Shown in pieces: positions 12,616 to 23,495 of a stretch of DNA of 64,000 bases. The notes under the pieces are model-generated. The model searched no databases, was not told the DNA's origin, and worked only from the letters and a program-made list of their open reading frames with translations. The stretch lies in the NCBI RefSeq assembly GCF_001625215.2, contig NC_030383.2:63726949-63790948 (forward strand), read 5' to 3'. Position 1 is the first letter of the stretch; each line of letters begins with the position of its first letter. This DNA comes from Daucus carota subsp. sativus (lineage: Eukaryota; Streptophyta; Magnoliopsida; Apiales; Apiaceae). A program made the translations under genes and the position numbers.

Positions 12616-12920
12616 TAAAAGGTTGGTATTATTATTGTTCTGGTGTCACATATTAACCATTTATTTAATTTCAAGTCATAACCCTTTTGCATCGCATTAC
12701 TTTTCTTTGATTAATGATCAGCTAGAAGTGTTATTATTATGAAATCTTTAACTGTTAATTTCAATTTGCCCATCATGTGGTCTTCGGTCATCAAGTCATG
12801 CAACAATGTAACTTTTTCTTTATATGCTTTATTAGGGAAATAATTATGATCTTTCTTTCTAACACAAATTTAGTTGCAGCAAGATTCGGTTAAAAATCAT
12901 CACGGATGATGCTTTTATTA

Positions 12921-13278
12921 GAGCATCTCCATCCTTGGCTAAAAAGTGAGTTGACATATTTAAAATAAAAAGATTTAGCCAACAGCTCCAAAAACTCAAC
13001 TCCAAGTCTCCAACCATGATTAGCTGTTATCTATAAATTTAGCCAACCTCCTATGGATGGCTAAATTTGTCGAACCTCTACAGGTCTGTAAGAAAATTTG
13101 TAGGAAGATTGTACATTATTTATTACCATATTGAACTGATATATTCTATTTTAACAATTTAAAATATAGCCAACCAATATAGCCAACAAATTTAGCCAAC
13201 GATTAAGAGCAAATTTTAGATAATGTCTTGCAGGTCCAATTTAGCCAACGATTATAATCAACGCCGTTGAAGATGCTC
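12921..13278. mobile_element. Harbinger-like MITE (GAGCATCTCCA family), inverted relative of 7770-8190, 358 bp
   Basis: Ends GAGCATCTCCATCC and CGTTGAAGATGCTC, with TTA on both sides (12918-12920, 13279-13281). Its interior is the reverse complement of the 7770 copy (TAGCCAACCTCCTATGGATG and similar). Confidence 0.78.
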
Positions 13279-13281
13279 TTA

Positions 13282-15010
13282 ATAATCTAATTTGTAGTTA
13301 TATTAAATATGACTATGGTCAGAGGTCACAAATTGAGCTCGAGATATAGCACTACGATTTTTATGTACTATTCTCGAAATTAATGATTAATGTTAATTAA
13401 TTAATTATTATTCCCTAATTCGAACAGATAATATTTGCTCCGTGCTTTTACCGATTTAGTTCAATTAACATTTTTAATAGTGGTTAAATAAAGAGATATG
13501 TATACATGTAAGCATATCAACTTAATATTGAATTATTATTTTAACATAATTTGTAAATTTTAATAAATTATATTTATGTTGAATTTGTACAACCTCTAGC
13601 AAAATTGAGTTAACATATTGTATAATTCATATAGATTTCTACGAATTTAATCACAAATATTTCACAAAACATAAAAAATAATCCATCATTTTACAAGATT
13701 TTAAAAAATACCGGTCACTAGTTTTAAGTATTATAATAAATAACTTACAGTTCGATCGAAAATTATCATCATATATTAAAAGTACAATTTAAAAATACTT
13801 AATTCATCTCAAAATATTAATATATAGTTTTCAATTTACATGAATATACTTGAAATTCATTAACAAAAATCTGAAAAATTAATTATAAAAACATTTTCCT
13901 TATAAGTCTAAGATTTTCTCCCCTTTTTTTTTAAACTCCCACTTCCTCCAAGTCAAAGAAACGTTTGTAGGTAACCAGCCAAGAAAGAAAAAGCCACACA
14001 CACCCCCATTGATTTCTGCATTAATTTCCACCCCTTCTTCCCTTTCTCTCTTTACACCTTTCTGTTGCCATTGTCTCTTTCCCTTCAAAGATTCTTTGTT
14101 CAGTATTTTAGAGCACTCCCCCCTTGTTGAATACCTGATCCTAGGTAGTCTTCCGTAACACACCTCTAACTATCTGTCTCGAATAAATTTATAAGCTTAC
14201 AAAAGTAGCATCGGTTTTATGAAATTTCAGGTATATATTCCAAATTTCGTCCCAATTTTTTTCAAATAACGTAATTATTAATATGAGTGGAACCAAACAG
14301 ACATTGTGAACTAGGATTTGTAAAAAAAACTAGAAACAATTTTTGAGATACTTAACATTTTTCTGTCCCAAATAAACGAGAATAGAAGCTGATCACAACA
14401 GATCTCATCATCCCAGGTATTACTTGCTATTTCTGTGTAAGAGAATTATTCTCTATTTTTTATGATTATTTTGAGGAGGTGAGTGACCAGTTAAGTTTAT
14501 TGTCCTTTGCTTTAGAAAAGGTAATTAGAATGCACCCTTTTTTCATTGTTTAGTAAGAATATATTATAAACAGTTTGAAAATATAATAATTATATCATTT
14601 GTAGAATGTAAAAGTAAATAAAAAAGTGGCTAAAAAGAGAAAATAGAAAAGGATGTGGCTGTAGTAGTACTTTGGTCAATCCCTGCAACCAATAAGAAAA
14701 ATTAAAAGTAGAAAACAACAGAACATCGTTATGTATAAAGATGTGTTCTTGTCTACATGCTCTTAGAAATATTTGAAGATAAGTATCTCTTCCTTTTCCA
14801 AATTTCACCATAGGTATAATATAATTCTATCTTTTTATCTGAGATAAATATTAAATCTGATCGTTATTCGATCATTAGTTGCTGGAGTGCTTATTACTAA
14901 TGTATAATGATCAATCTTAGAGATAGAATTAAAAGTTACTCGTTATTTGAAATCATACATATGTTAGCGGCATACATTCAGTAAAAAAAGTGTCCAGACG
15001 CTTTAATTCT
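13282..15010. other. Intergenic DNA
   Basis: No gene supported. A pyrimidine-rich stretch at 13917-14100 gives an 87-codon minus-strand ORF with no recognisable domain. Confidence 0.45.
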
Positions 15011-15016
15011 AAATTT

Positions 15017-15018
<2 letters not shown>

Positions 15019-15083
<65 letters not shown>

Positions 15084-15093
15084 TAAATAAAAA
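15019..15093. repeat. (AT)n microsatellite followed by (AAAT)n
   Basis: About 54 bases of perfect AT dinucleotide (to about 15073) run directly into five AAAT-type units. Confidence 0.95.
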
Positions 15094-15267
15094 TGTCACA
15101 ATATATATCATTCAACAAAAAATTAGATATTTCACGTTTCTTCAAATGTATATGTTATGCTGTTAAAATACATATATGTAAATGTTTGGTGTCTTTATCA
15201 AGTAATTAAAAAGGAAAAGTATATTAGCTGGTAATTCCACAATCTATGCAATATATTCAGTGTCAAC

Positions 15268-15597
15268 TTTATATAATTTCACATCTACTTGAGCCATAAT
15301 AAGTTGATTTGGCCAAGTTATAAATGTGTATCGCATTTCAAATCTTTTTTCATATCTACTTTTGTTTTGAAGCTCCTTCTCTCCCAAGTCCCATCCTTCT
15401 CCACCTCTCTACTTTTTCTCCCTCTTTTTTCTTCTTATTTGTCTGCCTTCTCAAATAAGCTTTAGTGGAGATTCATCAGTTCATGGATATTGATCTCCTC
15501 TGGGCTCTTGGGGGGGATAAATATTACTGGCTAATTATTTTTCTTCTTTTTCCGATAATTATTTCGAGATTTTATACTCATTCTCCCTGCAGCTTGC
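15268..15597 (+). promoter_or_regulatory. Probable promoter and leader of the TDIF gene
   Basis: A TATA-like CTTTATATAATT sits at about 15268-15279. It is followed by a pyrimidine-rich stretch (15365-15450) typical of plant leaders and then the CLE start codon at 15598. The transcription start is inferred. Confidence 0.4.
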
Positions 15598-15972
15598 ATG
15601 GCACTCACTACAAAGAACTCGCGTAATTTTGACAGAAAATTTCTGGAGGTTTCCACTTCAACATTTTCCGAAAAATCTACTAAACCAAACCATCATCTCC
15701 ATATCCTCATCTTCACTGTCCTTTCCATCTTGTTGATCCTCTTTTGTGCGGTATCGATATCATCAGATGATTCATCAGCTAGGGCTGCTTCAATGATAAT
15801 TCCGATATCTAGGAGGCAGCTTCTTTCTTCAACAATGAATAGTTTCAATACTAAAAAGGTGAATGGTGATAAATCTACTGATCTACCAGCTTCGAAGAGC
15901 AACCGAAAAGCCAAATTCGAAGGAGATGCTCATGAAGTTCCTAGCGGACCAAACCCTATCTCCAACAGGTAA
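15598..15972 (+). CDS. CLE41/44: TDIF-type CLE peptide precursor (CLE41/CLE44 class)
   Basis: Single-exon 124-residue secreted peptide precursor. Residues 112-123 (15931-15966) read HEVPSGPNPISN, the exact TDIF dodecapeptide known from CLE41/CLE44, followed by a terminal Arg and stop. The two prolines hydroxylated in the mature peptide are residues 115 and 118. Residues about 34-55 (HLHILIFTVLSILLILF and on) are a hydrophobic export or anchor segment behind a 33-residue hydrophilic extension, an arrangement also known for CLE41/44. The middle is a variable basic linker (KSNRKAKFEGDA) before the peptide. TDIF is made in phloem and read by the PXY/TDR receptor kinase to keep cambium cells dividing and block xylem fate. 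The only in-frame ATG giving the hydrophobic segment is at 15598. Neighbours are unrelated. Confidence 0.95.
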   Translation: MALTTKNSRNFDRKFLEVSTSTFSEKSTKPNHHLHILIFTVLSILLILFCAVSISSDDSSARAASMIIPISRRQLLSSTMNSFNTKKVNGDKSTDLPASKSNRKAKFEGDAHEVPSGPNPISNR

Positions 15973-17398
15973 ACAGACAGATAAATAAGCGTAAGGAGGA
16001 TAATTTGGTTGCACTGCAGGCTTTGAGGCTGCGTTATAAATGTGCTCCCAACAGATATCATTTATGGCGATCATCATCGATTACCAAGCTTGTCCTTATA
16101 AGTTAGGAGTTTGTTATCTTTGTTTCATATGGTTGGCATCAGCTTTAATTTTCTTCTCTCTTTTTTTTCCTTCTAGAAATGTATACAAAAGATACTCTAT
16201 TTAAATTTATATATTTTATTTGTGTAACCATCTTTATGTAGATGATGATCCTGGTGGAGGTGTTATATATTTATTATGTAGAGTTCTGGGACTTATGGCT
16301 GATCGATAATTTTCCGCATATATAATTTTTTTTAATAATATGCTTAATATTTGTTTCACATTTATGTGTGTTGTTCTCTGTGATTCTTGCAGTATGTTGG
16401 ATCACACTCATTTAAAAAACATTTCTTGGTATTTATTCGTGATAAGTATGCTGTAATAATTATCCGTCGGGTTCGATTCGAACCTGGTACCATGATAACG
16501 AGGAACAAATGGTATAGTATGAAGTTGAGAGAGAGGGGAAGGAATATATGTGATGAAAAACAGCTAGCAATGTAGGGGCAGCTGTGAGTAAGATGCTGAT
16601 CAGATCTGATATTGCTGGTGTAATAGTGAAAAAGGGAAAGTCCCTAGCTTTAACTTTGTATTTCCTCCGTTTCAAAATAGTTGTCCGATCTGATTTTTGC
16701 ACTCCTATTTCAAAGTATACAGAATAACTTCACAGATCATTTTTTAAAATTCCTTTTCCCTTAAACATCTTTTAAAAAATAATAATTAATAAAATTATCC
16801 GATCAATACATCTTAAAATACGTGTATAAAATCATGAGTTGGACCTAGATATCTTGTACTGCAACCAACATTATTTGAAATTCCTCTGATGGCCTTTTAC
16901 TTTAAATTTGTCCTCACAATCAAGCGCGGCTCCCAATAAAGCTGATGAAAATCAAACATATTGAATTGATAATAATCATGATTCTATGATTTCATAACAA
17001 TAGTGTAACAAACAGTAACTGTTTAGTTCCCTGTTATTGAACAATCATGCATTTTCACTTAGCTTCATCATTGTGTTTTTCTTCTGTTCATGTTTTTTGG
17101 TTTCTTGCAGCAAATGGAGTCTCTGCTAACTCATCTGTCAACACTTAGTGCGTGTATTTATATGTCTCCTCATTCACGTATTTATTTACATGTTATACTC
17201 CCTCCGTCCCAGATTACATGAAAAGTCCGATAACAAAAATCTTATGAGCGGTTTAAACAAAATTTCTTGAGTAATCAGATGGGAAAACTAGTCAAGTAAG
17301 CTTGTTGGAGATAGTTATAGATCAGAAGAATCAATATCTGCTCATTAGCAGAACTCTTTCTGAAACATACAAGTTCGGAAATGGGAATCAGGAATGGA
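15973..17398. other. Intergenic DNA with isolated Stowaway-type ends
   Basis: CCTCCGTTTCAAAATAG near 16665 and CTCCCTCCGTCCCAGATTAC at 17194 are single ends of Stowaway-like MITEs, and I found no partners. 17221-17278 and 17311-17390 resemble 21519-21575 and 22076-22160, which flank the plastid insert downstream of F-box B. Confidence 0.55.
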
Positions 17399-17399
17399 C

Positions 17400-18120
17400 T
17401 TTTTTTTTTTTTTTTGAATAAAATCGAACTTGCATTAGATAATAGAATCTAGCTCCAACGAGTGAACAATGAGATTAGGAGGAGTGACAACCCACTCTCC
17501 TACGTCTGCCTACGTCTGTCATAGAATAAGCAGCCTGTGCTAGGACGTGGGCTACATTATTCGCAGAACGAAAAGCAAAACGAAATAGCACTTGATTTAT
17601 GTGCTTACTTAAACCAATACAATCAGTGACAATTGTGTCAAACAAAGAATTCCCCGGGCTGCCATTGCAAGTAGCAGCTAATGCGTAGCAATCAGTTTCA
17701 AACTCACACTTCTGGTAGCCTTTCTTTATAACCCAGGCCAAAGCTTCTTTAAGGGCCAAGGCCTCAGCTTCCCGCGGATTCCATTTACCTGGAAGTTTCA
17801 GAACATGAGCTGCAACAAAGCCCCCTTGATCATCTCTGACTACTGCTGCGACTCCAATTCCACCAAGCATGAACACTGCTGCGTCAACATTTACTTTAAA
17901 CCATCCCATTGACGGCTTCGACCACACCCTGTCCCCATTCACTCCTGTAACTGACATACTCCCTTCTCTCGCCTGCACCTCTGTCCATTCTCGAATTAAG
18001 CCCTTGGCTGTGTTCCACACCCCAAAAATAGAACCATTCGCATGATTCCAAACCCATTTGTTTCGACGGTGCCATAAGCTCCAGCACAGCATTGCCACTT
18101 CTAAGCACTGATCTTTAGGT
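17400..18120 (-). mobile_element. 5'-truncated LINE remnant with open RNase H domain
   Basis: A minus-strand reading frame is open from about 18120 to 17475 (about 207 residues). It encodes the RNase H tail of a plant LINE-type reverse transcriptase: WHRRNKWVWNHA linker, VNVDAA with the first catalytic Asp, EAEALALKEALAW with the Glu, FETDCYALA with the second Asp, and NNVAHVLAQAA. It is followed by a 60-base 3' tail and a poly(A) tract (T-run at 17401-17415 on the plus strand). No reverse transcriptase domain is present. I found no target duplication. The alternative, a co-opted stand-alone RNase H gene, is less likely given the poly(A). Confidence 0.75.
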
Positions 18121-18197
18121 TAATTTCATAATTACTTCATGGTTAATACGCAGTCCTGAGTCCTAACATATTACAGTATAGATGAAAATCTTCTTTC

Positions 18198-18332
18198 AGG
18201 TCTAAGTGATTAAGAGTTTATCCTCTGTCATCCCAGATCCTGGGTTCGATCCTAGCTCAACTCGAGAATTTCTTAGAACAGGTACTCATTTGTTGAGGCT
18301 ATAAGCCATATTAGTCAAAAAAAAAAAAAAAA
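18198..18332 (+). mobile_element. tRNA-derived SINE
   Basis: A short element with an A-box-like TCTAAGTGATTAAGAG near 18200, a good B box (GGGTTCGATCC, about 18240-18252) and a terminal A16 tract (18317-18332). This is the layout of plant tRNA-related SINEs. Ends are approximate and no target duplication was found. Confidence 0.65.
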
Positions 18333-18379
18333 GAGCACACAAATTTCCTTAAGCCGGTTCCTGATTGCGGATGAGTTGC

Positions 18380-19200
18380 CTACAATACTAAACCTGCAGT
18401 GTATTCATAAAGCTCGACTACGCCACATATAAACTATGATCCCTGGTTGTCTTAATGCATCAGCTTCCTCAATAGGTAGCAATCAAGAGAACTCTGCACT
18501 GACTGTTTCACTTCTCTTCAACATAAATGGCATCCTTGGCCTTAGTGTCCTAGATTTTGATTTTTGTGGTGTCTTGCAGTACTAAGTGCTTGAACTTCGC
18601 CTTTAACCAATATACTATACGAAGCTCGCTTAAGTCACCATAAGCGTCTGGATACTGCCCTGTCTTGCTCTGCTTACTGGAGTCTACTACCACCCCTAAC
18701 CACCTTGTTTTCACATTTGCCGCTTACACCATTTTTTATTTTTGGGCTCACTTTATCCCCCGAACTCCTAATTAACTACTCTACTAAGAGTCTGTTATTA
18801 AAATTAAAGATTATAATCTATATCAATCCCCATAAACTTTTCTGTTTGTAACAGAGGACATAACTAATTCATGACTTATTCAAGGACGGAACTTAAAACA
18901 AAGATAATTAGACGGATAGTAGCTATCTAAATTTATAGAAAATGATAGTCAATCTGTAAGCTAGAACTCAGAATTTAAAAAAGAACAATTATTCATGTAC
19001 TGAAATCACAATTCACAAGTAATACCTCCGCAACCATATCCATGAAAAACTTCATTCAAAAGCAAAAATAGCTAATTAGTTGCTTCTCGTACTTCATTTA
19101 ATTGAAAACAAGGCTCTCAGGAGAGCAAATGACATATACTAAACATAAATACGCGACAGCCACAGTAATACCAGAAATTAGACAGCTATTGCATACCAAT
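18380..19200. other. 3' flank of F-box A, paralogous to the flanks of F-box C and E
   Basis: Blocks such as GTATTCATAAAGCTCGACTA, GGCCTTAGTGTCCTAGATTT and CTACCACCCCTAACCACC recur at 25870-26400 and, in shortened form, at 34265-34700. The F-box genes were therefore duplicated with at least 0.8 kb of downstream DNA. No ORF is conserved among the copies. Confidence 0.75.
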
Positions 19201-19202
19201 TT

Positions 19203-19318
19203 ATTTTAGAAGCTCAAATTCTTGAAAACCTTCGGGTGAAACAAGGCTCTCGGTGTACTTATTTTAGAAGCTCAAATTCTTGAAAACCTTCGGGTGAAAC
19301 AAGGCTCTCGGTGTACTT
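19203..19318. repeat. 58-bp exact tandem duplication at the end of F-box A
   Basis: 19203-19260 and 19261-19318 are identical. The unit contains the last codons and stop of F-box A. The inner copy is translated and the outer copy becomes 3' UTR. Other F-box copies here have one unit only. Confidence 0.97.
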
Positions 19319-20320
19319 GACAAGTGAACTGAACCATCCAACAGGAGCGGGTGAAAGAAGCTTCTTGACATCTTTCTTTTTGTAGTCATAAAAGATGTGT
19401 CCATCATCAGCTTTTGCTACAAATTGCCCAGCACCCAGATAAATATATACCCAATCTATCTTCACATCACCCTCAAAATTGAACTTCTTAGTCCAAGCCA
19501 CTTTGTCATCACAAACATTATCCAACGTCCATAGACTAAGACCTGATCCATCGACGGCCTTAAAGATCACTGCAGCAGAACCTTCAAAATCCAAAACATC
19601 TGATATTGGATACTGCACGTCCTCCGGTAAGGGATAGTGATATGCTCTAAACACCTCTTTATCCAAATCAAATGATAGTAATTCATAAGCACATTCAAAA
19701 TATAATACCCCGGTTTTGAGATCATGAACACACTTTGAATTTGTGTAAAGCTCTATATTCCCCAGGTCTGCAGGAACTTTGAGCTCTTTGAAATTACCAG
19801 TTTTCAAAGAATACATATCTGCTATTAGGTCATCACAATAATCAGCTCCAAATGTTAACCTAAACTCAACTGAAAACCTAAGAAGCTTGTAGTCATCACA
19901 AGTAGAATCATAAACAAATACGAAATCAATTGCTTCCCCTCGTCCTTCCGGAAACACACAAAGTTTTTTCAACTGCCTGCTCAAAGGATTCCATAAGTAC
20001 ACAACATTAGCACATTGTTCAACAAGACAAACAAGACCATTACAAGAACATATCCACCTAACCCAAAGTGTAACATGGAGCCTGACAGATTCTTCGAGAG
20101 TATCGAGATAGAGATGATAAAATTTTCTGTCAAGAAGGACAAGGGTGGCTGGTTTTTTCTGAGAATTGGTGAGGTGAGTATCGATAAATTGTTGGTCCGA
20201 TATTATGGATAGCCATGACTTGCAAACTGAACGGAACCGGAGCAGTGATTTCACGGGTAAATATGAAAGTATTTCGAAGATAAGGTCTTGTGGGAAGTGA
20301 TAACTACAACCTGATGCCAT
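19259..20320 (-). CDS. F-box protein with F-box-associated (FBA) domain, copy A, intact
   Basis: Single-exon gene of 353 residues, the usual size for the FBA class of plant F-box proteins (substrate receptors of SCF ubiquitin ligases). An N-terminal F-box spans residues about 7-48 (FPQDLIFEILSYLPVKSLLRFRSVCKSW, which would bind an ASK/Skp1 adaptor). It is followed by an FBA-type domain with the family landmarks CNGLVCL, YLWNP, FVYDSTCDDYKLLR, VLYF, LSFDLDKEVF and LSLWTLD. The target is unknown. The start is the MASGCSYHF methionine, shared with the other copies and lying 47-55 bases below a TATA box. An exact 58-bp duplication overlaps the stop codon without changing the product. It is one of only two open copies in the array (with C), and is more diverged from B-E than they are in pairs. 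Confidence 0.93.
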   Translation of the reverse strand: MASGCSYHFPQDLIFEILSYLPVKSLLRFRSVCKSWLSIISDQQFIDTHLTNSQKKPATLVLLDRKFYHLYLDTLEESVRLHVTLWVRWICSCNGLVCLVEQCANVVYLWNPLSRQLKKLCVFPEGRGEAIDFVFVYDSTCDDYKLLRFSVEFRLTFGADYCDDLIADMYSLKTGNFKELKVPADLGNIELYTNSKCVHDLKTGVLYFECAYELLSFDLDKEVFRAYHYPLPEDVQYPISDVLDFEGSAAVIFKAVDGSGLSLWTLDNVCDDKVAWTKKFNFEGDVKIDWVYIYLGAGQFVAKADDGHIFYDYKKKDVKKLLSPAPVGWFSSLVKYTESLVSPEGFQEFELLK

Positions 20321-20365
20321 TGATCAGGCCAAATCTTTGGAACTGAAGCTGGAAGAACCAATACA

Positions 20366-20384
20366 CTTTATAAAACCCTAATAT
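20366..20384 (-). promoter_or_regulatory. Core promoter of F-box A: TATA box with adjacent telo-box
   Basis: On the minus strand a telo-box-like TTAGGGTTT runs into TTTATAAAG. The same TATA block is found about 16-50 bases upstream of the ATG of copies B (23487-23495), C (27886-27894) and E (38611-38619), which supports its function. Confidence 0.65.
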
Positions 20385-20583
20385 TGGCGAACAAGATATT
20401 CGTCTATTATAATTTTGATCGGTCAAATTGAATATACTGAAATTTACATTTATTATATAACTGAAAAAAATTTTAAAAAATTATATCACTATAAAGTATA
20501 TCTTGTCCACTTAAATATACAATTTTAGATTTTAAAAATAATAAATTGATAATTAAAAATTGATCAAACTCCTTAAAAACTAA

Positions 20584-21050
20584 CGGGGTTGTATTGTATT
20601 GAGATTTTAAAGCATTTTTTTTCCATTTATGAAATCCGAAGGTATTAGATTGAGATTGTTTAAAATCCATTAAAATCTTACGTATTCAATTAGGATTTTA
20701 AATTATATTACAAAATATGGTGGTATTCAGTTAGGATTTTAAATCATACTTTAAATATTCCAATCGAATTCAATTGGGATTGTTTAAAATCTATTAAAAT
20801 CTGATATTATTCAAATGCTTTTTTTTTTGATCAAATATTATTCAAATGCTGATGGATTTTTTTGGATTTCATAAAATAATGTCCTCAATGTTTTTTAAGT
20901 TTTTTGAAATCTCACCAAAATTCATGAAATTTTGAAGCATTGTGCTTAAATCTTATCAACTCTACAACATTTTATCAAGAATCTACACAAAATCAAAATC
21001 ACATACAATCTATTAAAATTTATAAACTAAAAATAATCCATTACGCCCCG
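20584..21050. mobile_element. MITE, about 467 bp, CGGGG-ended
   Basis: Ends CGGGGTTGTATTG and CCATTACGCCCCG form short inverted repeats. The interior repeats GATTTTAAAT/ATTAAAATC words. The right end, reversed, matches a 73-base insert at 26464-26536 downstream of F-box C. Target duplication is imperfect (TAA versus ATA), so the superfamily is uncertain, perhaps Harbinger-like. Confidence 0.55.
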
Positions 21051-21571
21051 ATAAAAATGAACATATAAAAGAGACCATGGGAGTATATTCAAGTGATATA
21101 TCCTTTCCACCTTGCGAATTTCATATTAGTATTTGATACATAATAATAGTAAAAGATATTTATGTATAATATTTAAATATAAAATAAAATTTGTATATCG
21201 ATGTTTTTTATTTGTGTAGGTTTTACAAATAAAATATAACTTACTTCTTTATATTTATAATAAAATAAAAATAGGTTTTCTAAAAATTAAAATAAAAGCA
21301 CGTTTCTAAATTTCAAATAGAAGTAAATTTTGTAATTAATTACGACTTGAGATTCTTTATATCACGATATAAATACGAATTTTTAGAGTTTATTCTATAA
21401 ACTTTAAAATTTTTAATATATATAATATTTAAATTTGAAAATAATTTATAATCGTTTTTTAGTTTTTAGAACCATTGTTTAACAACCATTTTTTAGGGGC
21501 GGATTGCGAATTAAAAGAAGAATCTGATAATAAAAAATTTATGAACGGTTTAAAGAAAATTTATTGAGTTA
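21051..21571. other. Very AT-rich intergenic DNA
   Basis: No gene. The last 55 bases (21519-21575) are related to 17221-17278 and form the left border of the plastid insert. Confidence 0.5.
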
Positions 21572-22072
21572 AAAGAAATTTTATTTATGGTTGAAGGTGA
21601 AATTTTTTTTTGGATTGTTCCCCGATGTATTCCATTCAAAATGGGATCATACATTTTAGGCAAGTAATATTTTCTAGTCTTATCATTACACAATTTAGTA
21701 CTTTTTTCGAGTATATCTAGAGAAAAAAATCTGGTATCTAGAACCTCAATTCTATTTAAAAACTCGTTGTTTAAGTTGTTATTTTTGTGTTGGTTAGTAT
21801 AAACCCAATGATTGTATAGTTCAGCTGAAGAGAGTTTTTCTAGTGTGGAGATATGTAAAAGAGATTCTTTCTTTTCCATCACTTCGGCATGTATAAAAAA
21901 AAAATTGTGACATTTCTTTTCTTGTAGTCCTTTCAAATCTATTATTTTTATGTATCGTAATGGGCGATTCCATCGTTTATAATTGATAAGAAAGGTCAGA
22001 AGAGGTTTTTCAAACGCCCATCGTTTATAACCGATAAGAAAGGTCAGAAGAGGTTTTTCAAACCAGAAGAGG
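21572..22072 (-). pseudogene. ycf1: Nuclear plastid DNA fragment: ycf1 (TIC214) piece
   Basis: The minus-strand frame gives text I recognise as plastid ycf1: [18 protein letters not shown] and [61 protein letters not shown] and HRGTIQKK. About 165 residues of this large protein-import/TIC214 protein are present, with no start or end of the gene, so the copy cannot encode a working protein even though this piece is still open. A 48-bp in-frame tandem duplication (21970-22017, 22018-22065) repeats the FEKPLLTFLI...YKRW segment. Flanks on both sides resemble 17221-17390. Origin from the plastid is inferred from protein resemblance; a DNA comparison was not possible here. Confidence 0.85.
21970..22065. 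repeat. 48-bp tandem duplication in the ycf1 insert
   Basis: Two near-identical 48-base units (period from CATCG at 21971 to CATCG at 22019), differing at a few positions. The duplication keeps the reading frame. Confidence 0.9.
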
Positions 22073-22348
22073 TGAAAATAGTTATAGATCAGAAGAATCA
22101 GTATCTGCTCGTTAGCAGAACTCTTTCTGATACATAGAGTTCTGGGAAGGGGAATCGCAAGTAATACCTCTGCAACCATATCCATGAAAACTTCATTCAA
22201 ATAAAAACAGAGCTAATTAGTTTTACTTCTCGTCCTGTGATTAATTGAACACAATGCTCTCAGGCAAGCAAAGGACAAATCCTATAAAGGAAAAAGCGCA
22301 AAAAAGCCATTAGCAATACCAGAAATCAGACCACTATTGCTTACCAAT

Positions 22349-23440
22349 TTATGTTAGAAGCTCAAATCCTTGAAATACTTCGAGTGAAACAAGGCTCTCG
22401 GTGTACTTGACAACTGAATTGAACTGTCCAACAGGAGCGGGTGAAAGAAGCTTCTTGACATCTTTCTTTTTATAGTCATAAAAGATGTGTCCATCATCAT
22501 TTTTTGCTACAAATTGCCCAACACCCAAATGAAGAAATACACAATTTATCTTCACATCAGCCTCAATATTGAACTTCTTAGTCCAAGCCACTTTGTCGTC
22601 ACAAACATCATCCAACGTCCATAGACTCAGAACTGATCCATCGACGGCCTCAAAGACCATTGCAGCAGAACCTTCAAAATCCAAAACATTTGATTTTGAA
22701 TGCTGCACGTGGTCGGGAAAGGGATAGGGATATACTCCAAACACCTCTTTCTCCAAATCAAATGATATTTATTCATCCATACCTTCAAAATATAATACCC
22801 CGGTTTTGAGATCATGAAAACATTTTGAATTTGTGCGAACCTCTATATTCTTTACGTTGTCAGGAACATTGATCTCCTTAAAATTTCCATTTTTCGAAGA
22901 ATACAAATCTGCTACTAGGCCATTAGCAATGTAATCCCTATCAGGAGGATAATAATATGTATGTAACACACAAAATGTAAGCCTAAGAAGCTTGTAGTCA
23001 TTACAAGTAGAATCATAAACAAACATGAAAGCACTTTCATCCCAATCTCCTCGTCCTTTCGGGGAGCAAAGTTTACTCAACTGATGATTGGTCCACGGAT
23101 TCCATAAGTACATAACATTACCATACTGTTCCGTAAGACAAACAATACCATTACAAGAACACATCCAACGAGCCCTACCATTGCGTTGTGGTGGAACATG
23201 GAGCCTGACAGATTCTTCACGAGTATCGACATAGACATTGTCAAAATCATTATCAAGGACTAGGGTGGCTGGTTTTTTCTGAGAATTGGTGAGGTGAGTA
23301 TCGATAAATTGTTGGTCCGATATTATGGATAGCCATGACTTGCAAACTGAACAGAACCGGAGCAGTGATTTCACAGGTAAATATGAAAGTATTTCAAAGA
23401 TAAGTTCTTGAGGGAAGTGATAACTACTTCTTAATGCCAT
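22349..23440 (-). pseudogene. F-box/FBA gene copy B, broken by one nonsense codon
   Basis: Start, F-box (FPQELIFEILSYLPVKSLLRF) and FBA region are complete and single-exon, as in copy A. The codon that is TTA (Leu) in the DELISFD motif of copies C, D and E is TAA here (22771-22769), giving a 223-residue product. Downstream the frame continues to the normal ELLT stop with no other obvious lesion, so inactivation looks recent. The TATA block is kept at 23487-23495. It might be expressed as a truncated F-box protein. It is the unit 1 partner of copy D. Confidence 0.9.
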
Positions 23441-23495
23441 TGATCAAGCCAAATCTTGAAACTGAAAATTGAAAGAACCGATGGACTTTATAAAC

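Noticed and set aside
13900-14163. 87-codon minus-strand ORF
   Set aside because: No domain, no splice partners; it comes from a pyrimidine-rich tract.
16465-16500. tRNA-like GGTTCGATTCGAACC
   Set aside because: The palindrome resembles a T-arm, but no acceptor stem, D-arm or anticodon arm can be fitted around it.
22349-23440. Two separate short F-box/FBA genes
   Set aside because: They are one gene interrupted by a single nonsense codon relative to copies C, D and E.
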